18,474 nt of DNA from NCBI GenBank assembly GCA_033813475.1, contig JAPXRP010000079.1, positions 1 through 18,474 of the forward strand, read 5' to 3'. Positions 1 through 6,764 of this stretch are shown piece by piece (within the stretch, counting starts at the first letter, position 1; each line of letters begins with the position of its first letter). The DNA is from JAAYBR01 sp033813475 (GTDB lineage Bacteria; Hydrogenedentota; Hydrogenedentia; Hydrogenedentales; CAITNO01). Both the position numbers and the translations under genes were made by a program. Under the pieces are notes generated by a model. That model saw only the letters and a list, made by a program, of their open reading frames with translations. It searched no databases and was not told the DNA's origin.

Positions 1-128
1 CCCCCAGCCTCCCCCGTTTGCGCCGCCGCGGGCGGATGGTGCATGATGTCTTCACCAGCCGCGCCGCCGTCGGCATGTGTTTTCCGGCGCGGGACGCGGC
101 CTGGCCCACCACCGAAAGGATCCTCCCC

Positions 129-1109
129 GTGAAAGTGCCCGAATATGTGCGCGGCGCCATTGCGCCGGTCTTCAGCGTGTTCCAGGAGAACGGCGCCCTG
201 GACGAGGACGGCCAGCGGACCTTCCTGAATTTCCTGCTCCAGTCGGGGGACATCAGCGCGCACTTCGTGCGGTCGGGCATGGGGCTGATGTACACGTTCT
301 CCATGGAGGACACGAAGCAGATGGCGCGGGTGGCGTGCGCGCATTTGCGGGGCAAGGCGGCGGTGCTGGTGGGCTGCAGCGGAATCTGGGACCGCAACCT
401 GGACCGGCTGCCGGACCCGGACACCTATCTCGCCCAGGGGATCGAGCTGGGGCAGTACGCCCTGGACCAGGGCGCGGACGGCGTGGTGTACACCGTGCCG
501 GAGTGCCTGAAGCCGGCGGACGGGCAGACGGAGTCGGAGGTCACTCTCCGGTATTTCGAGGCGGTGTGCGCCCAGGTGAAGGGGCCGGTGCTCATCTACC
601 AGCCGCCGGTGACGCCGAAGAACTACGAGATGTCGCCGGAGGTGATGGCGCGGCTGGCGGACATGGACAACGTCGTCGGCGCGAAAATCTCCAGCGTGGA
701 CGGGTACTACCTCTACGAGCTGCTGCGCGCGGTGCGCGGGAAGGAGTTCGGGTTCATCATCGGCTGCGAGATGCTGTACTACGCCGGGCTGACCCTCGGC
801 GCGCGGGCCTGCATCGGCCAGGGCACGACGGTCAACCCGCAGCTCATCCGCTTCATGCTGGAGGCGTTTGACCGGAACGACTGGCAGGGGGTGCTGGAGG
901 CGCAGGACGCGGTGAACCTGATGGTCCAGAAGAGCCCGAGCCCGGTGGACTTCCTGAAGACCTACGCCACCGAGAAGGGCTTCCCCACGCCGCTGCACAA
1001 CCGCTCGCAGGCGAGCAACCCCTACATGAGCGACCGCGCCCCCATGACGCGGGAGGAGTATGACCGGTTCAAGCCGCTGTTCGAGGAGACCGTTGCCCGG
1101 TTTTCCTGA
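129..1109 (+). CDS. DapA/NanA-superfamily (class I, Schiff-base) aldolase, specificity unknown
   Basis: 326 residues, a normal length for the dihydrodipicolinate synthase / N-acetylneuraminate lyase superfamily of TIM-barrel aldolases, which cleave or form C-C bonds on pyruvate or similar 2-oxo acids. The Schiff-base lysine is recognisable as K186 in VVGAKISS, and the supporting tyrosine as Y157 in LIYQPP, with the usual spacing of about 29 residues. The GTG at 129 is chosen because GAAAGGA at 114-120 lies 8 bases upstream and because homologous sequence begins there (VPEYVRGAIAPVF). The 37 codons upstream in the same frame look non-coding. The GTTGE-type motif that binds the pyruvate carboxylate is replaced by GMGLMYTF (residues 50-57), so lysine biosynthesis is unlikely; sugar-acid aldolase or dehydratase roles fit better, but the substrate is unknown. 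A strong terminator follows. Bases 1-128 show nothing else recognisable. Confidence 0.88.
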   Translation: MKVPEYVRGAIAPVFSVFQENGALDEDGQRTFLNFLLQSGDISAHFVRSGMGLMYTFSMEDTKQMARVACAHLRGKAAVLVGCSGIWDRNLDRLPDPDTYLAQGIELGQYALDQGADGVVYTVPECLKPADGQTESEVTLRYFEAVCAQVKGPVLIYQPPVTPKNYEMSPEVMARLADMDNVVGAKISSVDGYYLYELLRAVRGKEFGFIIGCEMLYYAGLTLGARACIGQGTTVNPQLIRFMLEAFDRNDWQGVLEAQDAVNLMVQKSPSPVDFLKTYATEKGFPTPLHNRSQASNPYMSDRAPMTREEYDRFKPLFEETVARFS

Positions 1110-1131
1110 AACACGGACGGCATGGAAAGGA

Positions 1132-1168
1132 AGCGCGCCCCGGCGGATTGCCGGGGCGCGCTCTTGTT
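1132..1168. terminator. Strong, probably bidirectional rho-independent terminator
   Basis: A perfect 13-bp stem (1132-1144 with 1150-1162, core GCGCGCCCCGGC) with a 5-base loop lies between two convergent genes. On the plus strand it is followed by the T-rich CTTGTT. On the minus strand it is followed by TCCTTTCC, a weaker tract. It ends the aldolase transcript 23 bases after the stop and probably also the prepilin transcript. Confidence 0.85.
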
Positions 1169-1185
1169 AGGGCTGGGGGAGCGGC

Positions 1186-2223
1186 TCAGCCGCCCATGAT
1201 GCCGCCCACGAAGTCAGCCACCGTGCCCATGACCGGCGCGAAGGCCCCCTGCATGAGCTGGGTCGCCTCCTGGGCGGAACCGGCCGCAGCCAGACCGGGG
1301 ACCGGCACATACCGCAGGAACTCCACATGGCCGTCCATGTAGAGCACGTTGCTCCCTCCGGGGATGTGGTTGAACAGGGGTTCCGCCGCGCCCGAGGAGA
1401 TGGTGTCGGACATGATCCACAGCGTGCTCTGGGCCATGTTGGACGCGCCGGGGTTGTTGATGTCCGTGATCAGGAACCGCTCGATGCCCTCGCGGAGACG
1501 GTAGATGGTGTTTCCGCCGCCGTTGCCTGTGCCCGCAAACGCGGTGGTCAGCGGGGAATCCTGGTCCAAAAGGCCCGCCAGCCCGTAGGGGTCGCTGGCG
1601 AGCTGCACCAGGTTGGGCCCGGCCTTGTTCGCCAGCCCGTCCAGCGCGGCCCCGATCTGCACCGGCACCCAGGGATCGCCGGTCATGCTGCCGCCGAAGG
1701 TCTGCAGGATGGAGGTGATGGTGAACGCGCTGGACCGTTCCGTCAGCTTGAGGTTGTCAAAGCACCAGCCGAGATACATGTAGCTGGCGTCTATGTCCTC
1801 CGGCGCGTAGGAAAGGCGCGGCGTTCCAGGGGCGACGCCCTGGTTGTTCCCGGGCTGAAAATACAGCTCCTGCTGGTGCGTGCCGAGCTGCGGGTCCGAA
1901 GGGCACAGCGCGATGTTGGGGTCGGTCAGGTACTCCGGGTAGATGGCGTAGACTGCCGGGCCCGCAGCCAGCTCCACGGTGATCGTGCCGTTCCACTGGG
2001 TCCGGTCGCGCACCACCTGGATGGGCGGAAACGCGCCCCTGGCCTCGTTGCTGTACATCTTGAACACGAGGCCCCACTGTTTCAGGTTGTTCTGGCAGCT
2101 GGATCGCCGGGCCGCCTCGCGCGCCCGCGCGAGGGCCGGCAGCAGAATCGCCGCCAGAATGCCGATGATCGCAATGACCACCAGCAGCTCGATGAGAGTG
2201 AACCCTTTCCCTTTTCTGCTCAT
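1186..2223 (-). CDS. Prepilin-like protein, type II secretion/pseudopilin N-terminus with H-x-DG motif
   Basis: 345 residues. The N-terminus carries the class III signal recognised by prepilin peptidase: a short basic leader, MSRKGKG, then FTLIELLVVIAIIGIL, with Glu at +5 of the predicted mature protein. Cleavage is expected after G7, and the hydrophobic helix would anchor the protein or assemble into a pilus. Near the C-terminus HIPGGSNVLYMDGHVEF matches the H-X9-DG element typical of the large pseudopilin-like families of Planctomycetes and relatives, but here ten residues separate His from Asp-Gly. The start is supported by AAAGGAGG 9 bases upstream. The globular part contains several Cys (SSCQNN, ALCPSD, LGWCFD). 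The gene is monocistronic by context: own promoter upstream, terminator downstream. No secretion machinery is nearby, so the partner system and surface role are unknown. Confidence 0.92.
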   Translation of the reverse strand: MSRKGKGFTLIELLVVIAIIGILAAILLPALARAREAARRSSCQNNLKQWGLVFKMYSNEARGAFPPIQVVRDRTQWNGTITVELAAGPAVYAIYPEYLTDPNIALCPSDPQLGTHQQELYFQPGNNQGVAPGTPRLSYAPEDIDASYMYLGWCFDNLKLTERSSAFTITSILQTFGGSMTGDPWVPVQIGAALDGLANKAGPNLVQLASDPYGLAGLLDQDSPLTTAFAGTGNGGGNTIYRLREGIERFLITDINNPGASNMAQSTLWIMSDTISSGAAEPLFNHIPGGSNVLYMDGHVEFLRYVPVPGLAAAGSAQEATQLMQGAFAPVMGTVADFVGGIMGG

Positions 2224-2240
2224 GGTTCAAATCCTCCTTT

Positions 2241-2256
2241 GGGGCCCTGCGGCCCC
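2241..2256 (-). promoter_or_regulatory. 5'UTR hairpin abutting the prepilin ribosome binding site
   Basis: In the minus-strand transcript GGGGCC-GCAG-GGCCCC forms a 6-bp GC-only stem with a 4-base loop, directly followed by AAAGGAGG, the Shine-Dalgarno sequence of the prepilin gene. The hairpin sits within a leader of about 63 bases predicted from the promoter at 2293-2321. It could modulate ribosome access or stabilise the 5' end. The structure is visible; the function is inferred. Confidence 0.45.
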
Positions 2257-2292
2257 CGGTTTGAAACCCTGCCTGCCGCTCGTTCCGGGAAT

Positions 2293-2321
2293 AGTCTATC
2301 CCCGTTTGCTTTGTTTGACAA
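2293..2321 (-). promoter_or_regulatory. Sigma70-type promoter of the prepilin-like gene
   Basis: Reading the minus strand, TTGTCA (2321-2316), a 17-base spacer, then TAGACT (2298-2293). Both boxes are close to consensus with optimal spacing, and the tract is AT-richer than its surroundings. The predicted start of transcription near 2286 gives a leader of about 63 bases. Confidence 0.65.
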
Positions 2322-2390
2322 GCCCCGGCGCGGGAAAGTTTCACATAATTGTCTGCGTTTCGCCGGGGAGGGAAGAGACGGAAAGCCGCC

Positions 2391-2408
2391 GCCGCACGGA
2401 AATGCGGC
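2391..2408 (-). terminator. Weak hairpin at the 3' end of the minus-strand epimerase
   Basis: GCCGCA and TGCGGC pair across a 6-base loop and overlap one base of the epimerase stop codon. On the minus strand the distal side reads GGCGGCTTTCCGTCTCTTCC, which is only moderately T-rich. It may serve as a weak terminator before the prepilin promoter. Confidence 0.3.
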
Positions 2409-3472
2409 TAACAGAGAACTCCGCGCAGGACGTCCCGATGGTCGGCAATCCAGCGGCAGAGATCATCCACGACGGCCCGGACGTCCTTTTCGGGACGCCA
2501 TCCCGTCAGCCGGGTGGTTTCGGCGTTGTCGGTGATGTACCAGGGCACGTCGGCCGCGCGGGTCTCCGGCACGGACCCAACGGCGAGGGTGTTTCCGGTG
2601 GCCTCGCGGCAGAGGGCCGTCAGTTCCAGCAGGGACGCGCTGGACCCGCGCCCGCCCCCCGCGTTGAAAACGTGCCCGGCCCAGCGGTCGGGGCTTTCCG
2701 ACTGGAGAAGCACGAGCCGGACCAGGTCGTCCACATGCAGCATGTCGCGCACCTGTTTCCCGGCGCCGCCGTAGCCGATGTAGGCGAGATTTCCCCCGTA
2801 GACATGCCGCGCGGCCCACAGCCCCGCCACCCCCTGGTCCACCCGGCCCATCTGCCAGGGCCCGGCGATGACGCCGCAGCGGTTGACCACGGCGGGCAGT
2901 CCGTACATGTCCGCGTACTCCGCGATGAGCAGCTCGGCGCACAGCTTGGTGGCCCCGTAGAGGGACCGGGCCCCGTCCAGCGGGAAGGCGGTCGTGACGC
3001 CCTCCGGGGACACGCCGGGGAGGGTCTGCCCCGCCGCCGCCTCGAAGCGGGTCTCCCCCTCCGAAAGCGCGATCTGGTTCAGGCGCGCCATGGGGTACAC
3101 CCGGCTCGTGGAGAGGAAGACCATCGCGGCCCCGTGGCGGCGGGCGTGCTCCAGACAGCGCACCGCGCCGGCGAGATTGGTGTCGAGCACATAGTCGGGG
3201 GCGCCGTCGTGCCCCGCGAGGACGGACGGCTCCGCGCTGCACTCGACGACGAGGTCCGCGGGGCCGCAGGCCTCCAGATCGCCGGCGGAGCGCACGTCGC
3301 CGTGCGCGAACGCCACGCCGCCCGCGGCAAGCCGCGGCAGGTTCAGCTCCGACCCGCGGCGGTGGAGATTGTCGAGCGCGGTGACGGACACGTTTTCGCC
3401 GGCCGCCTTGAAGGCGAGCGCCAGCGCGCTTCCCACAAACCCGGCCCCGCCGGTGACGAGTATCTTCCGCAC
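2408..3472 (-). CDS. NAD-dependent sugar-nucleotide epimerase, CDP-paratose 2-epimerase-like
   Basis: 354 residues of the extended short-chain dehydrogenase family. The Rossmann NAD-binding motif is TGGAGFVGS (residues 7-15). The catalytic Tyr and Lys are Y172 and K176 in LYGATK, with the assisting Thr in STSRVY (121-126). DNLHRRG after the second strand, the HGDVRS segment, and the late block WQMGRVDQGVAG followed by GKQVRDMLHVDDL recall the CDP-paratose/tyvelose 2-epimerase branch, which makes dideoxy sugars for surface glycans. The substrate is not proven. The GTG at 3472 is chosen because GGAGG at 3485-3481 lies 8 bases upstream and because it begins the Rossmann fold directly (VRKILVTGG). 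A longer reading to 3730 would run through the neighbouring divergent gene. The gene is divergent from another epimerase at 3603. Confidence 0.88.
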   Translation of the reverse strand: MRKILVTGGAGFVGSALALAFKAAGENVSVTALDNLHRRGSELNLPRLAAGGVAFAHGDVRSAGDLEACGPADLVVECSAEPSVLAGHDGAPDYVLDTNLAGAVRCLEHARRHGAAMVFLSTSRVYPMARLNQIALSEGETRFEAAAGQTLPGVSPEGVTTAFPLDGARSLYGATKLCAELLIAEYADMYGLPAVVNRCGVIAGPWQMGRVDQGVAGLWAARHVYGGNLAYIGYGGAGKQVRDMLHVDDLVRLVLLQSESPDRWAGHVFNAGGGRGSSASLLELTALCREATGNTLAVGSVPETRAADVPWYITDNAETTRLTGWRPEKDVRAVVDDLCRWIADHRDVLRGVLC

Positions 3473-3518
3473 GGCTGCGTCCTCCGTTAAGCGCGGCGCG
3501 AATGGAAGTCGCGCGCCC

Positions 3519-3536
3519 GTGTAGGGTACCATACAC
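3519..3536. promoter_or_regulatory. 18-base near-palindrome between divergent epimerase genes, candidate operator
   Basis: GTGTAGGGTACCATACAC pairs at 8 of 9 half-site positions around a central GTAC. It lies in the 130-base gap between the starts at 3472 (minus) and 3603 (plus), 46 bases from one and 66 from the other. Size and symmetry suit a dimeric helix-turn-helix protein. No convincing -35/-10 pair was found on either strand of this gap. Confidence 0.4.
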
Positions 3537-3602
3537 GCAATCACAAACGAACGCGCCGCCCCCGGCCTGCGCCCCGGGCACGCGCGGAGAGAGGCATTAT
3601 CC

Positions 3603-4547
3603 ATGAGCAGGATTCTCGTCACGGGCGGCGCCGGGTTCATCGGGTCGCATGTGTGCGACGCGCTGGTTGAGGCGGGCCACGACGTCACGGTGGTGGACGA
3701 CCTTTCCTCCGGATGCGAGGACTTCCTCAACCCGAAGGCTTCCTTCTACGAGATGGACATCCGGGCGGCGCAGCTTGCCGAGGTCTTCGAGGAGCGCCGG
3801 CCCGAGTTTGTCTACCACCTCGCCGCGCAGATTGACGTGCGGCGCAGCGTGGAGGACCCGCTTTATGACGCGGACGTCAATGTCCGCGGCTCCCTCAACC
3901 TGCTCGAGCTGTGCGTGGCGCACAACGTGAAGAAGTTCATCTTCGCGTCCACGGGCGGCGCGATCTACGGCTCGCCGGAGAAGCTGCCCGCGCCCGAGGC
4001 CTGCCCCGCCCTGCCCGAGTCGCACTACGGGGTCAGCAAGTACTGCGTGGAGCAGTACATCGGCCTGTACGGGCGGCTGCACAAGCTGCCGCACACCATC
4101 CTCCGCTTCCCGAACGTCTACGGCCCCCGGCAGAACCCCCATGGCGAGGCGGGCGTCTGCTCCATCCTCGCCGGGCTCATGCTGGACGGGACCGCGCCGG
4201 TGCTCTACGGCCAGGGCGAGCCCCTGCGCGACTATGTGTATGTGGGCGACATCGCGCGCGGCTGCCTGCTCGCCCTCAAGAAGGGCGACCGGGACATCCT
4301 GAACCTGGGCTCCGGCAAGGGCACCTCCGTCAAGGACCTCTTCACCATCCTCCAGAAACTCACCAAGTTCGAGGGCAAGCCCGTGCTCAAGGATCTGCGC
4401 GCCGGCGAGGTCCAGAAGATCTACATCACCGGCGCGCGGGCGGCCGAAGTCCTCGGCTGGAAGCCCGAAGTGCCGCTCAAGGAGGGCCTCGAGCGGACCG
4501 TCGCGTTCATTGTGGAACAGCGCGAAAAGGCCGCCGCCGAAGGCTGA
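3603..4547 (+). CDS. NAD-dependent epimerase/dehydratase, UDP-glucose 4-epimerase (GalE)-like
   Basis: 314 residues. The NAD-binding motif is TGGAGFIGS (residues 7-15). The catalytic triad is T117 in FASTGGAIYG, Y142 and K146 in HYGVSK. RFPNVYGPRQNPHGEAGV (168-185) and YVGDIARG are typical of GalE-type UDP-hexose 4-epimerases, which interconvert UDP-Glc/UDP-Gal or their N-acetyl forms in the cytoplasm. Substrate range cannot be told from sequence alone. GGAGAGAGG upstream of the ATG is a plausible ribosome binding site. This is the first gene of a close plus-strand run; the regulator gene begins 18 bases after its stop. It is a family relative, not a duplicate, of the divergent epimerase at 2408-3472. 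Confidence 0.88.
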   Translation: MSRILVTGGAGFIGSHVCDALVEAGHDVTVVDDLSSGCEDFLNPKASFYEMDIRAAQLAEVFEERRPEFVYHLAAQIDVRRSVEDPLYDADVNVRGSLNLLELCVAHNVKKFIFASTGGAIYGSPEKLPAPEACPALPESHYGVSKYCVEQYIGLYGRLHKLPHTILRFPNVYGPRQNPHGEAGVCSILAGLMLDGTAPVLYGQGEPLRDYVYVGDIARGCLLALKKGDRDILNLGSGKGTSVKDLFTILQKLTKFEGKPVLKDLRAGEVQKIYITGARAAEVLGWKPEVPLKEGLERTVAFIVEQREKAAAEG

Positions 4548-4565
4548 CCGCGCGCAGGGGGCGCC

Positions 4566-5915
4566 ATGGCAGACCGCCGAAAAGCCGCCGTCCTCATTGT
4601 GGACCAGGACGCCAGGGCCTGCCGGGTCCTGGCCGACTGGCTCAACGACCGGGGCCACGCCGCCGTGGCCGTGGACAGCGGGGAGAAGGCCTTCAACCGT
4701 CTCGACGCCCAGCCGTGGGACGCCCTCGTCGCCGAGTTCGGCGCGCAGCGGGTCAACGGCGAGCGGCTCGCCCGCGTGGCCCTCTCGCGGTACCCCGACA
4801 TGTGCGTCGTCCTCTCCGTCACGGAGGCGCAGGCGGGCCGCGCGCTGGCCCTGCTCGCCGAGGGGGTGCAGGACTACCTGGTCAAGCCCGTGGACCTGCC
4901 GCGCCTCGACGCGGTGCTCCGGCGCGGATTCGCGTTTCAGGACCTGCGCCGGGAGCGCGTCGAGCTGCAGCGCCGGCTGGACGAGCAGTTCGGCCTGATG
5001 CGCCTCACGGGCCGGTCCGGACGCATGCTCAACGTGTACCGCCAGGTGCGCCACGCCGCCGCCCTCTCCTCCCCCGTGCTGGTGTGCGGCGAACCGGGCT
5101 CGGGCAAGGAAATCGCCGCCGAGGCCATCCACACCACCGGCCCCCGCCGCGACGCCCCCATGGTCAAGGCGGACGCCGCCGCCCTCCCCCCCGCCGAGCA
5201 GGCGCGCGCGCTCTTCGGCGAGGCGCCCCGCGAGGGGCTTATTGAAACCGCAGAGGACGGCACATTCTTTCTGGACAATGTGGAGGCCCTATGCCCCGGG
5301 GCGCAGGAGGGCCTCACCCGCTGGCTGGCCTCCGGAAAACTCCAGCGGGCGGGAACGGCGCGGGAGGTTTCCGCCAACGCGCGTCTCATCGCCGCCACCC
5401 GCCACAGCCCCGCCGGCCTGCGCGGCGAAGGCGGACTCTCCCCCGCCCTCGCCGAGGCCCTGTCCGCGCTGGTCGTGGAAATGCCGCCCCTGCGCCGACG
5501 CCCCCAGGACATCCCCCTGCTCGTGCGCGAGATTCTGGACCGGCGCGCCCGCGCGGCCCAGTCGGAGCCGCGCACGGTCTCCCCTCCCCTTCTGGAACTG
5601 CTCGCCCGCTACGACTGGCCGGGAAACGTGCGGGAACTGGAGGCGGTGGTGGAGGGCATGGATGTGAGCGCGGCCCCCGGCCCCCTCGGCCTCGACATCG
5701 CCCCGCCGTACCTGCGCAAGGCCGCACGCCCCGCCAGGGGGGAGCTGCGCGTGCCCCTCGGCGTGCCCATGGCCGTCATCGAGCGCGCGGCCATCGAGGA
5801 GACCCTGCGCCACTGCGACTACGACAAGACCGCCTGCGCCCGCATGCTCGGCATCGGCCTGCGCACCCTGTACCGCAAGCTCGCCCAGTACGGCGGCGAC
5901 GACACCCGCGACTGA
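4566..5915 (+). CDS. Degenerate NtrC-like regulator: receiver, AAA+ and Fis-type DNA-binding domain
   Basis: 449 residues with the domain order of NtrC-class enhancer-binding proteins. The receiver (about 6-115) keeps acidic-pocket D13 and D15 and K107, but the phospho-acceptor position is E57 (ALVAEFG where DVLLSDI is usual), so it is probably phosphorylation-independent or locked. In the AAA+ domain (about 145-365) Walker A is intact (GEPGSGKE, 175-182). The stretch between LFG (216-218) and the Walker B strand is about nine residues shorter than usual, exactly where the sigma54-contacting GAFTGA loop should be. Walker B reads FFLDN (234-238) with Asn replacing the catalytic Glu, and the FREDLYYRL arginine-finger segment is LSPALAEAL. 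Sensor I (ARLIAATRH) and sensor II (WPGNVREL) remain. The C-terminus (404-441) is a good Fis-like helix-turn-helix. It probably binds DNA as an oligomer without activating sigma54, comparable to TyrR, but this is inferred. Confidence 0.85.
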   Translation: MADRRKAAVLIVDQDARACRVLADWLNDRGHAAVAVDSGEKAFNRLDAQPWDALVAEFGAQRVNGERLARVALSRYPDMCVVLSVTEAQAGRALALLAEGVQDYLVKPVDLPRLDAVLRRGFAFQDLRRERVELQRRLDEQFGLMRLTGRSGRMLNVYRQVRHAAALSSPVLVCGEPGSGKEIAAEAIHTTGPRRDAPMVKADAAALPPAEQARALFGEAPREGLIETAEDGTFFLDNVEALCPGAQEGLTRWLASGKLQRAGTAREVSANARLIAATRHSPAGLRGEGGLSPALAEALSALVVEMPPLRRRPQDIPLLVREILDRRARAAQSEPRTVSPPLLELLARYDWPGNVRELEAVVEGMDVSAAPGPLGLDIAPPYLRKAARPARGELRVPLGVPMAVIERAAIEETLRHCDYDKTACARMLGIGLRTLYRKLAQYGGDDTRD

Positions 5916-5947
5916 AGACGCCGCCATACCATGAAGGAGTGTCCCGC

Positions 5948-6754
5948 ATGAACCGTCGCTCGTTTCTTGCCGGAGTCGGCGCTCTGTCTCTGGGGATCCC
6001 CAGCCTGTGCGGCGCCGCGGAGGAGAAGCCGCATCTCCGGGTGGTGACCTACAACATCCACCATGCCGAGGGCACGGACGGGCGGCTGGACCTGGACCGG
6101 ATCGCGGGGGTTCTCCGGGAGCTGGACGCGGACGTGGTCTGCCTCCAGGAGGTGGACCGCAACCAGCCGCGCACGGAGAAGCTGGACATGCCGGCGCTCC
6201 TGGCGGAGAAGCTTGGCATGGAACCCGCCTACGGCGTCAACTACCGATTCTCCGGCGGCGACTATGGCGTGCTGACGCTGACCCGCCTGCCGCTTCTCGC
6301 GCAGAAGAACACCCCCCTCGCCAACCCGGAGAAGAACCCGGAGCCGCGGGGATGCCTCACGGTAACGGTCCGCTGGCAGGACCGCGAGGTGGACATCCAC
6401 AACACGCACCTGGGCCTGAGTCCGAAGGAGCGCGCCGCCCAGGTGGCGGACATCCTGCCCCTTATCCGACCGGACACCCCCACCCTCCTGCTCGGCGACC
6501 TCAATGAGGGGCCGGACGCCCCCGCCGTGGCACAACTGCGCGAAAAACTCGCCGACACCTTCACGGGACCGAAGGACGCCGGGTCGCTCCCGGGCGCAAA
6601 AAAGGCGCGGCGCATTGATTTCATCCTCGCATCCCCGCATTTCCAGGCCGTGGAGTCCGTGGTCCATGTGACCGGCACCACCCGCGTTGCCTCCGACCAT
6701 TTCCCCTGCCGCGCCGTGCTGGCGTGGCGCGACACTATGGCCGCAACCCCCTGA
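5948..6754 (+). CDS. Tat-exported endonuclease/exonuclease/phosphatase-family metal-dependent hydrolase
   Basis: 268 residues. The N-terminus MNRRSFLAGVGALSLG has the twin-arginine pattern (RRSFL) followed by a weak hydrophobic core and a likely signal peptidase I site near CGA-AEE, so export in folded form is expected. The mature protein carries all EEP superfamily motifs: N36 (YNIHH), E68 (LQEVD), H154 (NTHLG), D184 and N186 (GDLNE), D224 (RIDFIL) and the catalytic pair D250-H251 (SDHFP). The family cleaves phosphodiesters or phosphomonoesters (nucleic acids, sphingomyelin, inositol phosphates) using Mg2+; the substrate is unknown. The ATG is preceded by AAGGAG with 8-base spacing. It lies 32 bases after the regulator and 10 before the GH89 gene, so all are probably co-transcribed, and an extracytoplasmic degradative role with the glycosidase is plausible. 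Confidence 0.9.
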   Translation: MNRRSFLAGVGALSLGIPSLCGAAEEKPHLRVVTYNIHHAEGTDGRLDLDRIAGVLRELDADVVCLQEVDRNQPRTEKLDMPALLAEKLGMEPAYGVNYRFSGGDYGVLTLTRLPLLAQKNTPLANPEKNPEPRGCLTVTVRWQDREVDIHNTHLGLSPKERAAQVADILPLIRPDTPTLLLGDLNEGPDAPAVAQLREKLADTFTGPKDAGSLPGAKKARRIDFILASPHFQAVESVVHVTGTTRVASDHFPCRAVLAWRDTMAATP

Positions 6755-6764
6755 GAGGCCCGCC

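Noticed and set aside
3597..5132. 511-codon minus-strand frame opposite the GalE-like epimerase and the regulator
   Set aside because: It is an antisense shadow of two genes with clear motifs; the translation has the H/V/G/R-rich bias of such shadows.
4566..5915. Calling the regulator a standard sigma54 activator
   Set aside because: The GAFTGA loop and the Walker B Glu are absent, so classical sigma54 activation is not supported.
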